From Roseibium sp. HPY-6 (lineage in GTDB: Bacteria > Pseudomonadota > Alphaproteobacteria > Rhizobiales > Stappiaceae): 64,000 bases of DNA. The notes beneath the pieces were generated by a model. It searched no databases. It was not told where the DNA came from and was given only the letters and a program-made list of their open reading frames with translations. Both the position numbers and the translations under genes were made by a program. Shown piece after piece: positions 8,462 through 17,463 of this stretch (positions within the stretch are counted from its first letter, which is position 1; each line of letters opens with the position of its first letter). Location: NCBI RefSeq assembly GCF_040530035.1, contig NZ_JBEWCD010000002.1, forward strand, positions 2,215,793 through 2,279,792. The letters are read 5' to 3'.

Positions 8462-8943
8462 CATTTTCGTCCTGGTTTGAAGTGGAAAATGATTGCCGGT
8501 TGGCGCGCGCCAGTGTGCCGGACTTAAACGGTGGACTCGCCGCCGTCAGATAACATCTCGATGCCAATGCGACCTCGGTTGGCATCACGCAATCACCTTG
8601 TCCTTAAAACCTGTGCCGATGCGCTTTGCCGGTTATGGACATTCGCAAGCGTGGCATCGACATGGTCTCACATGCAGTTCGGCAAACACTGGTTCCGTTG
8701 CAACAAAACGCGTGACTTTCTTTTGCCATGTTCAACGCAAGCCGAAAGCACCTGGGGTTGTTCGATGCAGGCGGTCAGGGAGAACGTTTTTGAATTCCGG
8801 TACCCAAGTGTAGACTGGATCCGTTTTATGCACATAAGGACGTCGCAACACGTCGCCGCGACGCAATTTGAAAGAGGATGGGGGCTAGGGCGGTGACTTT
8901 GGCCAGCGCCAACGGAGTATTTTTGAACAAGGAGGAACTGGTC
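8462..8943. other. Intergenic region between divergent bchI and the exported repeat protein
   Basis: No convincing gene. A perfect 8-bp inverted repeat (gatgccaa / ttggcatc, 11-bp loop) spans 8560-8586; it is not followed by a T-run and could be an operator. The region should contain the promoters for bchI (minus) and for the gene at 8944 (plus). Confidence 0.5.
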
Positions 8944-10233
8944 TTGAATTGGAAGTCGTTTCTCGTTGCTTGCACCATTCTTGTTGCGGTTCCGTCCTCC
9001 GGTCTTGCGCTGGACGCGGACCCATACTGTATCAAGGATCCGACGGTGGACTGCATATTGGCAATGGTCGGGTCGGGCATCGATGACCTACGGCCCGGTT
9101 ACCGCACCGACGCCGTTCTGGCAGATTACGCCCGAGCGCTTGCATTGTCAGGGCGTGACGAAGAAGCGGTCATGATTTTGGAGCGTATCACAAGCGATCG
9201 GAGCCGCAACCAGGTTCTGACAACCCTGGCGGCGCAACAGCCGGGCAAAGGCGGCGGGCAGGCGGCAAATGCTCTATTGGATGAAGGCATAGAGCCCGAA
9301 CGGCGGGTTGTTGACTATGCCATGATGGCAGAGGCGGCTTTTCGCAGGGACAAGGCCGATGAAGCGCGTGTTTTTCTGGATCTGGCCCTAAAGGCCGCGG
9401 CGGAAATTGAAGCCGGCACAGGGACTCCACACGGGCACTACCGGCTCGCCAGCGCGCTCGACATGGCGGAAAACCATGAAGCTGCGAAGAACCGGGCACG
9501 CGCCATTGCGGATCCGTCCAATCGTGCAATTACGCTGATTGAATTGGCCACCCGCCGGGCACAGAAGGGACGCGAAGGCGACGCGCACGCCTTGATGGCC
9601 GAGGCTGCGGTGTTGAGAGAAGAGCTTCCGCCGGAAAAGCGATCTTTGCCGATCTCCCGGGCCGCCGAGTTCTGGATCAGGCAGGGTGACACGGCCCGGG
9701 CTTTGGAAATTGCCCGCAGCGCTGCACCTGAAGATGTGCGCAAGAAGGTCCTCGGCGGACTTGTCTACACGGCGGCCCAATCCGGTAACTGGAACCTTGC
9801 AAAAGATCTGGCAGAAGAAGCGGATGCCCAGGATACATTGGCATCAGTCTATGGACAGTGCGCGAGTGGGTTTGCAGCACGCGGTGAGCTCGGCACCAAC
9901 ACATGCCTTGAACAAGCGCACGTGTTGTTGGAAGGTCTGATCCGCAATGCTGGTCAAAGAACCGAACGCGACAGATACATGCTCAACGATGCGATCGTGG
10001 CGGTCGCCGTCGCGGAGTCCCTTTCAGGCAATCCAGAAGCGGTTCGCAAATTGATTGCTTCGCTTCCGGATGCTCGCAGTCGTCAACACGCAAATCACAT
10101 GATCATCAACGCTCAAACCGGCCGGGATACGACCCTGGCATTGTTAATGGCGTTGAACATTGACAGTTCTGACGCCAAACTGGAGGCGCTGGCGCGCATG
10201 GCCCGGTTCCTTGCAACTGATGCGAAGAATTGA
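8944..10233 (+). CDS. Exported helical-repeat (TPR-like) protein
   Basis: A 429-residue protein with a Sec signal peptide (a charged start, a hydrophobic stretch ending near VPSSGLAL, then a mature part beginning around DADPYC). The rest is alanine-rich paired helices (for example AVLADYARALALSGRDEEAVMIL), typical of TPR-like or alpha-solenoid periplasmic proteins. The start is the TTG at 8944 because AAGGAGG ends 8 nt before it and the signal peptide begins right there; the frame is open upstream but carries no better signal. It is followed after 84 bp by a tandem serine protease gene on the same strand, so the two may act together in the periplasm. No specific function can be assigned. Confidence 0.82.
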   Translation: MNWKSFLVACTILVAVPSSGLALDADPYCIKDPTVDCILAMVGSGIDDLRPGYRTDAVLADYARALALSGRDEEAVMILERITSDRSRNQVLTTLAAQQPGKGGGQAANALLDEGIEPERRVVDYAMMAEAAFRRDKADEARVFLDLALKAAAEIEAGTGTPHGHYRLASALDMAENHEAAKNRARAIADPSNRAITLIELATRRAQKGREGDAHALMAEAAVLREELPPEKRSLPISRAAEFWIRQGDTARALEIARSAAPEDVRKKVLGGLVYTAAQSGNWNLAKDLAEEADAQDTLASVYGQCASGFAARGELGTNTCLEQAHVLLEGLIRNAGQRTERDRYMLNDAIVAVAVAESLSGNPEAVRKLIASLPDARSRQHANHMIINAQTGRDTTLALLMALNIDSSDAKLEALARMARFLATDAKN

Positions 10234-10317
10234 CCAAGGACTGCTGAGCTGGACAATCATGATTTGCAGTCGCCGGACAGTCGCGGCTCGAACTTCTGCG
10301 ATGTATCGGAGGCTTTG

Positions 10318-12363
10318 ATGCCGCACTTGCTAAGGACTTCCCTTTTTTGTGCAATGATAGCGCTCTTTGTGCTTGCGGCTCGGCCTGCGGTCGCATCACC
10401 GGAAAGCGCCTTGCAGCATGTCGTGTCGGTTTTGCCAGTGTGGCCGGGCCATGGGCAGGGTGGTCAGGGCGGCGCGCCCGGCACCGCGCCCGAGGGCAGC
10501 GGTATCGTCGTGCGGCCAGGTTTGATCGTCACTGCGTTTCATGTTGTGGAACCGGCTGAACGCATCGACGTTCGGTTGCCGGATGGCAGGGTGTTGCCGG
10601 CGCAATTTGTGGCGGGCGACGATGCGAGTGACATAGCTCTTCTTGCGGTCGAAGCAGAACTGGCTCCGATCGAAATTGCGCCTGAACCCGCTCTTGCACA
10701 ACCGGTCTGCGCGATCGGGAACGCATTCGGGCTTGGTTTGTCGATCACGTGCGGTGTCGTATCAGCAACCGGCGTCACCAATGCGGGGTTTAACGCTGTC
10801 GAGGACTTCATCCAGACGGACGCCGCCGCCAACCCCGGAACCTCCGGCGGTGCGCTGGTTGACCGGGAAGGCAGGCTGATCGGCATGGTTTCAGCGATAT
10901 TCGCATCACGCGCCGATACAAATATCGGCGTCAACTTCGCTGTCTCCAATGAGCTGCTTTTCCGTGTTGCTGACGCTTTGAATGAAGACGGCGAAGTGAC
11001 CTATCTGAAACCTGGTTGGCAACTTGGCTTTGCAGACCGGACACAATTGGCGGAAGTTGCCGCTCCGGTTGTCAGGTCTGTGAGCTCCGGAGGGGCGGCG
11101 AATGCTGCCGGTGTTCTTGCAGGTGACCTTATTCTCGAGATTGGCGGTCGGCAGACACGCAGCCCGCGCGACGCCATGACGGCATTGGCGCTGTTTGAGG
11201 ACGATACTGATAATGTCGAGGTCGTGCTGAACCGAAACGGCGAGAAAAAGACCGTCAGCCTGCATTTTCGGGCCCCGGATCCGGCCCCCCTTGCTTCAGG
11301 ACCGGAGACGGGAGACCCTGGTTGCCCGCATCCAATTGCGGTCTGCCTGCAGCGTCAGGCCGTATTTCCGATTTCGAGCTTCGATCCCGTCGCAAGCGCG
11401 ACACGTATCGCTGACACCCTCCTTGTCACCAACAGACACGTTGTCGGTGATCGCCTCGATGCAACGGTGCACACACCTGACGGACCGAAAGCAGCAAAGG
11501 TTGTTCCCTCGGCCTTTAGCGGCGACCTGGTACTGTTGGAAGCAGAGGGATTGCCGGACAAGGGCCAGGTTCTTGAGCTGGCAAACACCTTGCAACCTGC
11601 AGAGCCATTTTACACAATCGGTGCCGACATCGCCCGGCGGGAAGTACGGGTCTTTGATCCGGGAGACCTGATCATGCCCCCTGCAGAGGGGGCGGAACTC
11701 GGTCGTCTCCATGTTGGTGCGAAGATGCAACCCGGCGTGAGCGGCGGCGCGCTTGTCGATCAGAACGGAAAACTGACGGGTATTGCGGTCGGCGGCGGTG
11801 ATGGCCGCTTTGAAGCCATTCCGGTCTCTGCTGTTCAATCACTTCTCCAGCTTCGTAGTGACCCGGAAGCAGTGCGAACGACGCGCCGCCTCGGTATTAA
11901 TTTCGCCGCCTGCGCTGCGTCGGTCGACGCTGTTACGACAGGAGAGCGCCAACCGGAAAACCTGAAGATGCTTGAAAAGACGTGCAATGCGTCGTCGAAC
12001 CATGGACAGCTTCTGGAAGCCGGGCGTCTGTTGGCCCAGGCGGGCGATTTCGAGGCGGCGGCCGGTTTACACAAGCGTGCGTCGGAACAGGTCCCGAATT
12101 CTATAAATTCCAGAATGTCTCTTCTGGTCTCTCTTCAGCTCGGTGCCCGCTTCGAGGACATGACCAAACATGCCCACTGGCTGGTGGAGGCAGCGCCTGA
12201 CGACCCTCAAGCCCTGCGTTTTTCAATCCAATCAGGGGTCTGGGGCGGCGATCTGCAACTTGCGGAAAAGGGTTATCAGGCACTGCTGAAGGCCGACCCA
12301 AGGCAGGCGCAGGCGGCCCGGCGCTTTATCGACAATGCGCCGCCGGCCCCTCAGCCGCGCTGA
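10318..12363 (+). CDS. Exported tandem trypsin-like protease with PDZ and TPR-like parts
   Basis: A 681-residue secreted protein. After a signal peptide (residues 1 to about 26, ending PAVA) comes a first S1C/trypsin-like domain with a full triad (H75 in TAFHVV, D105 in ASDIALL, S176 in GTSGGAL). A PDZ-like segment follows (about 255-315, GVLAGDLILEIGGR). A second trypsin-like domain also has an intact triad (H374 in TNRHVVGD, D403 in SGDLVLLE, S475 in GVSGGAL). The C-terminal part (about 540-681) is made of TPR-like helices. Two complete protease domains in one chain is unusual for DegP-like enzymes. The start ATG at 10318 has CGGAGG 5 nt upstream. It ends 3 bp from the convergent subtilase gene. 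Confidence 0.88.
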   Translation: MPHLLRTSLFCAMIALFVLAARPAVASPESALQHVVSVLPVWPGHGQGGQGGAPGTAPEGSGIVVRPGLIVTAFHVVEPAERIDVRLPDGRVLPAQFVAGDDASDIALLAVEAELAPIEIAPEPALAQPVCAIGNAFGLGLSITCGVVSATGVTNAGFNAVEDFIQTDAAANPGTSGGALVDREGRLIGMVSAIFASRADTNIGVNFAVSNELLFRVADALNEDGEVTYLKPGWQLGFADRTQLAEVAAPVVRSVSSGGAANAAGVLAGDLILEIGGRQTRSPRDAMTALALFEDDTDNVEVVLNRNGEKKTVSLHFRAPDPAPLASGPETGDPGCPHPIAVCLQRQAVFPISSFDPVASATRIADTLLVTNRHVVGDRLDATVHTPDGPKAAKVVPSAFSGDLVLLEAEGLPDKGQVLELANTLQPAEPFYTIGADIARREVRVFDPGDLIMPPAEGAELGRLHVGAKMQPGVSGGALVDQNGKLTGIAVGGGDGRFEAIPVSAVQSLLQLRSDPEAVRTTRRLGINFAACAASVDAVTTGERQPENLKMLEKTCNASSNHGQLLEAGRLLAQAGDFEAAAGLHKRASEQVPNSINSRMSLLVSLQLGARFEDMTKHAHWLVEAAPDDPQALRFSIQSGVWGGDLQLAEKGYQALLKADPRQAQAARRFIDNAPPAPQPR

Positions 12364-12366
12364 AGG

Positions 12367-13680
12367 TCAATCTGCGTCAGGATCAGCGATCCATCCCTTG
12401 GAGACAACACCTTCGCGCTCGAAGGGTGAGGGCACGGCGCGCGCCAGGATACGTTCTTTCAGTTCGGAGACGGTCAGATCCGGGTCTTCGGCAAGAAGGC
12501 GCGCGGCAAGAGCCGCAAGGCGCGGAACAGCATAACTTGAGCCCGACGCAACGACAGAAGCGCCTCGGAAATCCGTGACGCTGACATTTTCCGCAGGCAG
12601 CATGATATCGACATGCTGCGCACCCCAGTTTGACCCGGGTGCGAGCCGCCCAAACGCATCTGCGGATGTCACTGTGAGGATGTTGTCGAGATCCAGTGCC
12701 GCAGGGTAGACCGGTTCTGTGTCAATGTCCCGGCCGTCATTTCCAGCGGAAACGATCGCAAGGATTTCCTGCCCCTTCATAGCGGCTTCAAACGATTCCC
12801 AGTCCGAGGCATTCCGGCTTCCGAGGGGCATGGCGAGGATTTTGACGTCACTTGCGAGCGCGCGTTCAACCAGCTCTCCCATGCGTGACATGTCCGGTCT
12901 TGGGTATTTGTAGGGAACGAGGCCCGCTTGAGGAGCTTCGCGCGCCAGGACCGATGCGACCGCCGTTCCGTGCCGTATCGGGAGAAATGCGCCCCTGGAT
13001 GTATCGCCGTCATAGGGCAATGGATCCATGTCCCAGAAATCGAACCCTAAAGGCGTACCGGTCTCGTCCCGTGCGAGGCGGTCGCGAAACACAGGAAGAT
13101 CATATGCAAGTCCGGAATCGACCATCGCCACACGGACACCTCCTGGATCTTGACCCGGCGGCCATGGAGCCTGGAGGACCTCCGTCCAGCGCAAACTGGT
13201 CAGATCTCCGTCGAGTTGATCGAGATAGACCCAGGGTGGATCTCCTTTCCGGATGGCTCGAGCAGATCGCACGGTGCAGCTGCCATCGGCAATGGCGAGG
13301 AACAGCGGATTGACGTCCTGACCGTCTACTTCGGCAAGGCTGGCGCGGAATTGGCGCAAGGCGCCATTGTTCAACCGGGATTCAAGTGTGAGCTCGTCGC
13401 CGCCAGGTAAAACCAGTCGGATTGAAATGCGGGCGGGTGTGCCGCTCTGCGGCACGCGCTGTTCTTCCAGAAGCCAACTTTCGGGGAGGGCACCTTGGAC
13501 CTCCAATCCCGTCATGTCAGGCTTGCCGCACACATGTGCGATGGACTGCTCAATCCAGTCTGTTGCCTCTTGGGAGGATTGAGCGTATCCGCTCGCCGAG
13601 GTGAGAGATATCAGTACAGCACAACGCAACAAAGTGCCTGGGTGCAGACATTGCCATACGAGATTTGCCGGACACCGCAT
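12367..13680 (-). CDS. Exported subtilisin-like serine protease (S8 family)
   Basis: A 437-residue subtilase. A signal peptide covers about residues 1-33 (hydrophobic core CAVLISLTSASGYAQ). It is followed by an N-terminal region of about 150 residues and then the S8 catalytic domain: D188 in VAMVDSGL, H237 in RHGTAVASV, oxyanion N314 in SAGNDG, and the serine in ASGSSYAVP (S382, with GSS in place of the usual GTS). The start ATG at 13680 has AAGGAGAG just upstream. It is convergent with the tandem trypsin-like protease gene. Substrate unknown. Confidence 0.92.
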   Translation of the reverse strand: MRCPANLVWQCLHPGTLLRCAVLISLTSASGYAQSSQEATDWIEQSIAHVCGKPDMTGLEVQGALPESWLLEEQRVPQSGTPARISIRLVLPGGDELTLESRLNNGALRQFRASLAEVDGQDVNPLFLAIADGSCTVRSARAIRKGDPPWVYLDQLDGDLTSLRWTEVLQAPWPPGQDPGGVRVAMVDSGLAYDLPVFRDRLARDETGTPLGFDFWDMDPLPYDGDTSRGAFLPIRHGTAVASVLAREAPQAGLVPYKYPRPDMSRMGELVERALASDVKILAMPLGSRNASDWESFEAAMKGQEILAIVSAGNDGRDIDTEPVYPAALDLDNILTVTSADAFGRLAPGSNWGAQHVDIMLPAENVSVTDFRGASVVASGSSYAVPRLAALAARLLAEDPDLTVSELKERILARAVPSPFEREGVVSKGWIADPDAD

Positions 13681-14690
13681 TGCCTCTCCTTGCAGCTGTG
13701 GTGCGTTTCATGGAGGCGTGCAGAATAGTGCGCTCTGTGCGCTCGCGCTAACGGGAAACTGAAAATAGATATTCTGCGTTGGTGACCGCATCCAAGGCGC
13801 GACAGAAAGAAATCGGCTATGCGTTTCTGGTTTTGTATGAAATTCCAAAATGCATGTCGTCATCGATACAAAGTAACTCGAATAAACAATGAGTTATGCG
13901 GAGTAGAGGTTAACGGGGTGCGTCAGTTTGCTTGCGCCGAGCGGTTATGTGCCGGGTTCGTTTTTTCACACTCGCACTGCACTATGATCTGTAGCCGTCT
14001 CCGCCAAAGCGTGTGAGTGGAAATGCAGCCGCCTTGCGCGCCGTTCGACAAACATTGGATTAGCGAAGATGGCGATGGATGGAATCGGTATCGCCTACCC
14101 AAATCTCAACCTGATATTTCCCGCTAATAGCCTTTCACATTTGCCGGGCATTTTTACGCGTCTTGTCATTTCAGATCGCGTCGTCCGATTCCCTCTCCGA
14201 AGTTGTCATGACCCATGCGCAGTACTTTTCGACAACAACAGGAAGCGTCCCAATCTGAATATCTGAGAGGAAAAAGAGAGCATTTTCACCAAGCTCAGCG
14301 CTGATTTCGGTGTTCTGTTACAAAGATCTTTATTGTATCGACATTTCGTGAGGGCTCAAGACAGGCAACGGGACATTGCGAAACTCTCTTGGCGCTTGGA
14401 CTTCATGCGCTCATGGATTTCGCTTTTGCCTGATAATGACATTGGAAATGGATAATCAGCCGCGGAAATTCACAGGTCTCATCCTGAGATCAGTGTCGAC
14501 CGTCGATACTCACGACGCAATGTGCGTTGAACTTTTCGTTGCCAATGGGGCTTCGAAGCAATCAGGAACTGACCTTGTTGCGGCTGCGTTCAGCCAAAAA
14601 ATGAGCAGATCAGTATGCGCCGCTCGCACATGAACGGCAATTCAAACAAGTTTTGAACCAGTGAAGGCGGCGACATAGACGGACGGGTGC
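13681..14690. other. Gene-poor 1-kb interval
   Basis: Only short open frames (60-85 codons) without recognisable motifs or good ribosome sites. The part nearest 13700 should carry the subtilase promoter. No repeats or RNA gene were recognised. It could be the decayed remains of a gene, but I cannot identify one. Confidence 0.4.
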
Positions 14691-14725
14691 TAAAAAAAGT
14701 TCGCCTCCTAACAAAGGAGGCGAAC
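14691..14725 (-). terminator. Rho-independent terminator of the VPLPA-CTERM gene
   Basis: A perfect 10-bp stem (gttcgcctcc / ggaggcgaac, 7-nt loop) followed on the minus strand by a run of seven Ts (aaaaaaa on the plus strand, 14692-14698). It lies about 40 bp after the stop of the VPLPA-CTERM gene. Confidence 0.9.
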
Positions 14726-14762
14726 TCACTAATCACCAATTAAGTCAAGGCGTTGCCGAGGC

Positions 14763-15491
14763 TTAAGAAGTAGCTTTCTTTCTGCGCCAGCCCATGTAAC
14801 CCAGCATGCCCATTCCGCCAACAAGCAGCGGAAGACCAGCAGGGATAGGAACAGCAGCGACGTCGATACGAACGACGATATCGTCGAAGTCGTCATCGCC
14901 TGAACCATCGCCCAAAAACGCGAACACAGAAGTTCCGCCGTTGAAGATCGGGCCAAACGCGAGCGTCAGGTCGCCGTCAATGGTACCGTCGTTGTCTGCA
15001 ACTTCTGTGGTCACGCTATTAGAAGACGAGAAGAAGAAGTCGAGCAAAAATGGGGTAACATTTGAGCTGAATACGTCTTTGATCTGGTCACCAAACTCTG
15101 ATGCACCGGCGCCTTTGTTCACGAATGAGTCGCCGCCAAACCCGGTAGTGGATGCTGCTGAATTCGCTCTTCCAGCTTCAAACCCCAGGTATGTGAAAGT
15201 GACTTTCGCTTCACCGTCCAGTGCAAGACCACCCGCGTCGTTCGTCGAGTTGTAAACAGAGAACTGGAACGGGTCATTGTTTGCCGGAAGCACCAGGACA
15301 CCATTTGTGTCGCGGAAGAATCCGGCGGACCGGCTAACGGCGCCATTTACGTCTTCAAGCACTCCAAAATTGGAGGGAACGGACGTTACCGAAAGATCCG
15401 GCGCTCCCAGGAACGACAAAGTCGCCGCCGAGGAAACCGCAGCAGACGACACAGTCATCATTGCGGCGGCTAATATCGCACTAACTTTCAT
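14763..15491 (-). CDS. VPLPA-CTERM (PEP-CTERM class) exported protein, probable exosortase substrate
   Basis: A 242-residue exported protein with an N-terminal signal peptide (MKVSAILAAAMMTVSSAAVSSAA). It carries a C-terminal sorting tail of about 29 residues made of the motif VPIPAG, a membrane helix (LPLLVGGMGMLGYMG) and a basic end (WRRKKATS). This three-part tail defines the VPLPA subclass of PEP-CTERM proteins, which an exosortase recognises and processes. The mature part is rich in G, S, N and D, with an acidic stretch (DGSGDDDFDD) just before the tail. I start at the ATG at 15491, preceded by GAAGGA, rather than the in-frame ATG five codons upstream that overlaps this ribosome site. 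The matching exosortase lies 17 kb away at 32500. Confidence 0.9.
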   Translation of the reverse strand: MKVSAILAAAMMTVSSAAVSSAATLSFLGAPDLSVTSVPSNFGVLEDVNGAVSRSAGFFRDTNGVLVLPANNDPFQFSVYNSTNDAGGLALDGEAKVTFTYLGFEAGRANSAASTTGFGGDSFVNKGAGASEFGDQIKDVFSSNVTPFLLDFFFSSSNSVTTEVADNDGTIDGDLTLAFGPIFNGGTSVFAFLGDGSGDDDFDDIVVRIDVAAVPIPAGLPLLVGGMGMLGYMGWRRKKATS

Positions 15492-16157
15492 CACAATATC
15501 CTTCACATCGTTGATTCATAGGCATAACTGCCTAGCTCATCGGAAAAATTCCGCACTCTTCAAAAAAGCCGCATTGCGTCGGTAGTTACGAAATTTTGAC
15601 AATACCATCAAGACTTATTTGCAATTCTATTCATGAATTTTTGGTGTTCGTTAACCACGGCCCAAGGTGACATGAAAAACTGATTTTTAAGCCCTGCTGA
15701 TTCATCCAAATTTCATTTTTTTCCATCTCGAATATGCAACCTAATCGATGCAAAGTCAAGCTGAAGTTGTTGGAAATTCGAAATTTCCAGGGGGTGTCGA
15801 TAGTGGGGAAGGCCTTGTTTTCCGCGAAATAATCGGCGAATTGCAATAGTGTCGCAGTTGCGACTCTACCTATAACTCTGGGTTGTGAGTGGTGTCTAAA
15901 AATTTTGCCGAATTCAGTCGTCAAACATCGGATTCAAAACAATTATTGTTAAAATTATCATCACCCATCGGATCTGAGCCAACCTGCTAATCGCTAAAAC
16001 GTTACCAAAAAGTCTGTTGTTAAGAAACTTTCGTGCTGTCCATGCAGAGATCTTTTGCCGGGTCCTAATGATTTCCAAATAAGGGTACTTAGATTGCAGT
16101 GGTTCATAAGTGATTGCGTCAAACGCGGTTCATACTCACTTTCGGTTTTGACTGACC
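15492..16157. other. Intergenic region upstream of the VPLPA-CTERM gene
   Basis: AT-rich, 666 bp. In the leader of the VPLPA-CTERM gene there is a small inverted repeat, taggca-N4-tgccta (15519-15534). A 97-codon frame on the minus strand (15631-15924) has no recognisable motif or convincing ribosome site and is left uncalled. I found no clear sigma-54 (-24/-12) promoter, which is used by some PEP-CTERM systems. Confidence 0.4.
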
Positions 16158-16832
16158 TCAGTAACCCTTGCCCCTGAAAAATTCCTGCAAAACGGTTTTA
16201 AAGATTATCTTCACATCGAGTAGTGTCGAGCGAACCTCAATATACTTGAGATCGTAATAAAGGCGCATGGAAGCGGCGTAGGCGTCGCGTGTCTCGCCGC
16301 GGAACCCGTTAACCTGTGCAAGACCGGTGATTCCAGGTTTAATGCGGTGTCGCAGCTGGTAGCGCGGATCAAAGTCTTCGTAAGGCAAACCGTTCGCCAG
16401 CATGCCAGGAACATGCGGACGGGGTCCGACGAGCGACATTTCACCTTTGAGAACATTGATGAGTTGCGGCAACTCGTCAAAGTTGCTCCGGCGCAGGAAC
16501 CGCCCGATTGGTGTTATCCTTGGGTCGTCCTTAACAGTCTGTCGCACACCGGAGGCGTCGCAGTGGTCGACGTACATCGACCTGAATTTGTACGTCGTAA
16601 ATGTTTCACCATTCAGCCCATGGCGTTTCTGTTTGAACAGAACCGGGCCTTTGCTTGTGGCTTTAATCGCAACCGCCAAGAAAGTGAAAAGGGGAATGAG
16701 TAGGAGGAGACCAAAAAACGACCCGGCCAAGTCTAATCCGCGTTTGACGATCTTGGAGCTGTAGGAGGGGTCTGTGTGCTCAATCGCACGGCCCAATTCA
16801 GTATTATGAAAACCATAAACGTCGTCAGTCAT
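16158..16832 (-). CDS. Undecaprenyl-phosphate sugar phosphotransferase (exopolysaccharide priming enzyme)
   Basis: A member of the bacterial sugar transferase family (PF02397), 224 residues. These enzymes transfer a sugar-1-phosphate from a nucleotide sugar to undecaprenyl phosphate and start each repeat unit at the inner membrane. One N-terminal membrane helix (DLAGSFFGLLLLIPLFTFLAV) precedes the catalytic part, with KSKGPVLFKQKR-like GPVLFKQKRHG, YKFRSM, RRSNFDELPQLINVLKGEMSLVGPRP-type signatures (read in the segments RSNFDELPQL and MSLVGPRPH) and PGITGLAQVNGFRG. The short form without the large N-terminal domain is like ExoY/WbaP C-terminal enzymes. The start ATG at 16832 is preferred over an upstream extension that looks non-coding. 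It is divergent from the rml operon. Confidence 0.93.
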   Translation of the reverse strand: MTDDVYGFHNTELGRAIEHTDPSYSSKIVKRGLDLAGSFFGLLLLIPLFTFLAVAIKATSKGPVLFKQKRHGLNGETFTTYKFRSMYVDHCDASGVRQTVKDDPRITPIGRFLRRSNFDELPQLINVLKGEMSLVGPRPHVPGMLANGLPYEDFDPRYQLRHRIKPGITGLAQVNGFRGETRDAYAASMRLYYDLKYIEVRSTLLDVKIIFKTVLQEFFRGKGY

Positions 16833-16941
16833 TCTCAAATCTCTTACACTTTTACCGCAAAACCCCGGACAAAACGCGGGACGCAAGTATTGTCATCAAT
16901 CTGCCGACCACTAAAAAAAATTGTGGTCCCCATAAATTTGG

Positions 16942-16956
16942 TTAATCGGACGTTAA
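16942..16956. promoter_or_regulatory. Candidate CtrA binding box
   Basis: TTAA-N7-TTAA (ttaatcggacgttaa), the known full consensus of the alphaproteobacterial cell-cycle regulator CtrA. It lies 110 bp upstream of the sugar transferase start and 508 bp upstream of rfbC, and is part of an 11-bp-spaced direct repeat of gttaatcg. The match is exact, but short motifs occur by chance in AT-rich DNA. Confidence 0.4.
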
Positions 16957-17100
16957 TCGATTGCGCGAGGCGATGCAACTTCAAATTTTCCGGAGGTTGA
17001 GTGGGTAACACAAATTAACGCATGCATTCAGTTACATAATAAAACAAATGATCCGAAATTTTTATTAGTGAGGCTCTTCCGATCGATGTAGGGCGCTCCT

Positions 17101-17153
17101 GCGGCGTGAAGCCGCCAAGTGTTTCATCTTCGGGTGAAGCTCTTTTGGGCGGC
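17101..17153. other. Possible structured leader with competing stems upstream of rfbC
   Basis: Segment 17111-17116 (gccgcc) can pair either with gcggc just before it (17101-17105) or with ggcggc at 17148-17153. The longer stem encloses a second hairpin (gtttca / tgaagc). Mutually exclusive stems in a 360-nt leader resemble an attenuator or regulatory RNA, but no known family was recognised and the transcription start is unknown. The rest of the 16833-17463 interval holds no gene. Confidence 0.3.
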
Positions 17154-17463
17154 AGCTTTGGTTGTTCTGACGGGTCTGTGTTCACATTTCGTTAAATTTA
17201 CCAAAATCCTAATTAGGTCATTTAATTTTCGTCATCTTGTATCTCAATCGTTATAGTCGCGCACGCTTGGCGGGCTTGCTCCCACCTCTCGTTTCGGTGT
17301 AGCCAATTGCGGAAATTGAACTAAGCGCGGTGCATTTTGCGAAGATCTGCGGTGCATCACAATTTAAATCGTCGGATCCTTGCGCTTTACGACGAAACAG
17401 ACGTGTTTGGACCGGACCATTGCCAGTGAAGAAGTTTTAGTTGCGGACTGATTTGGTGTTTAG

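Noticed and set aside
15631..15924. 97-codon frame on the minus strand upstream of the VPLPA-CTERM gene
   Set aside because: No ribosome site, no motif, and AT-rich composition; not distinguishable from chance.
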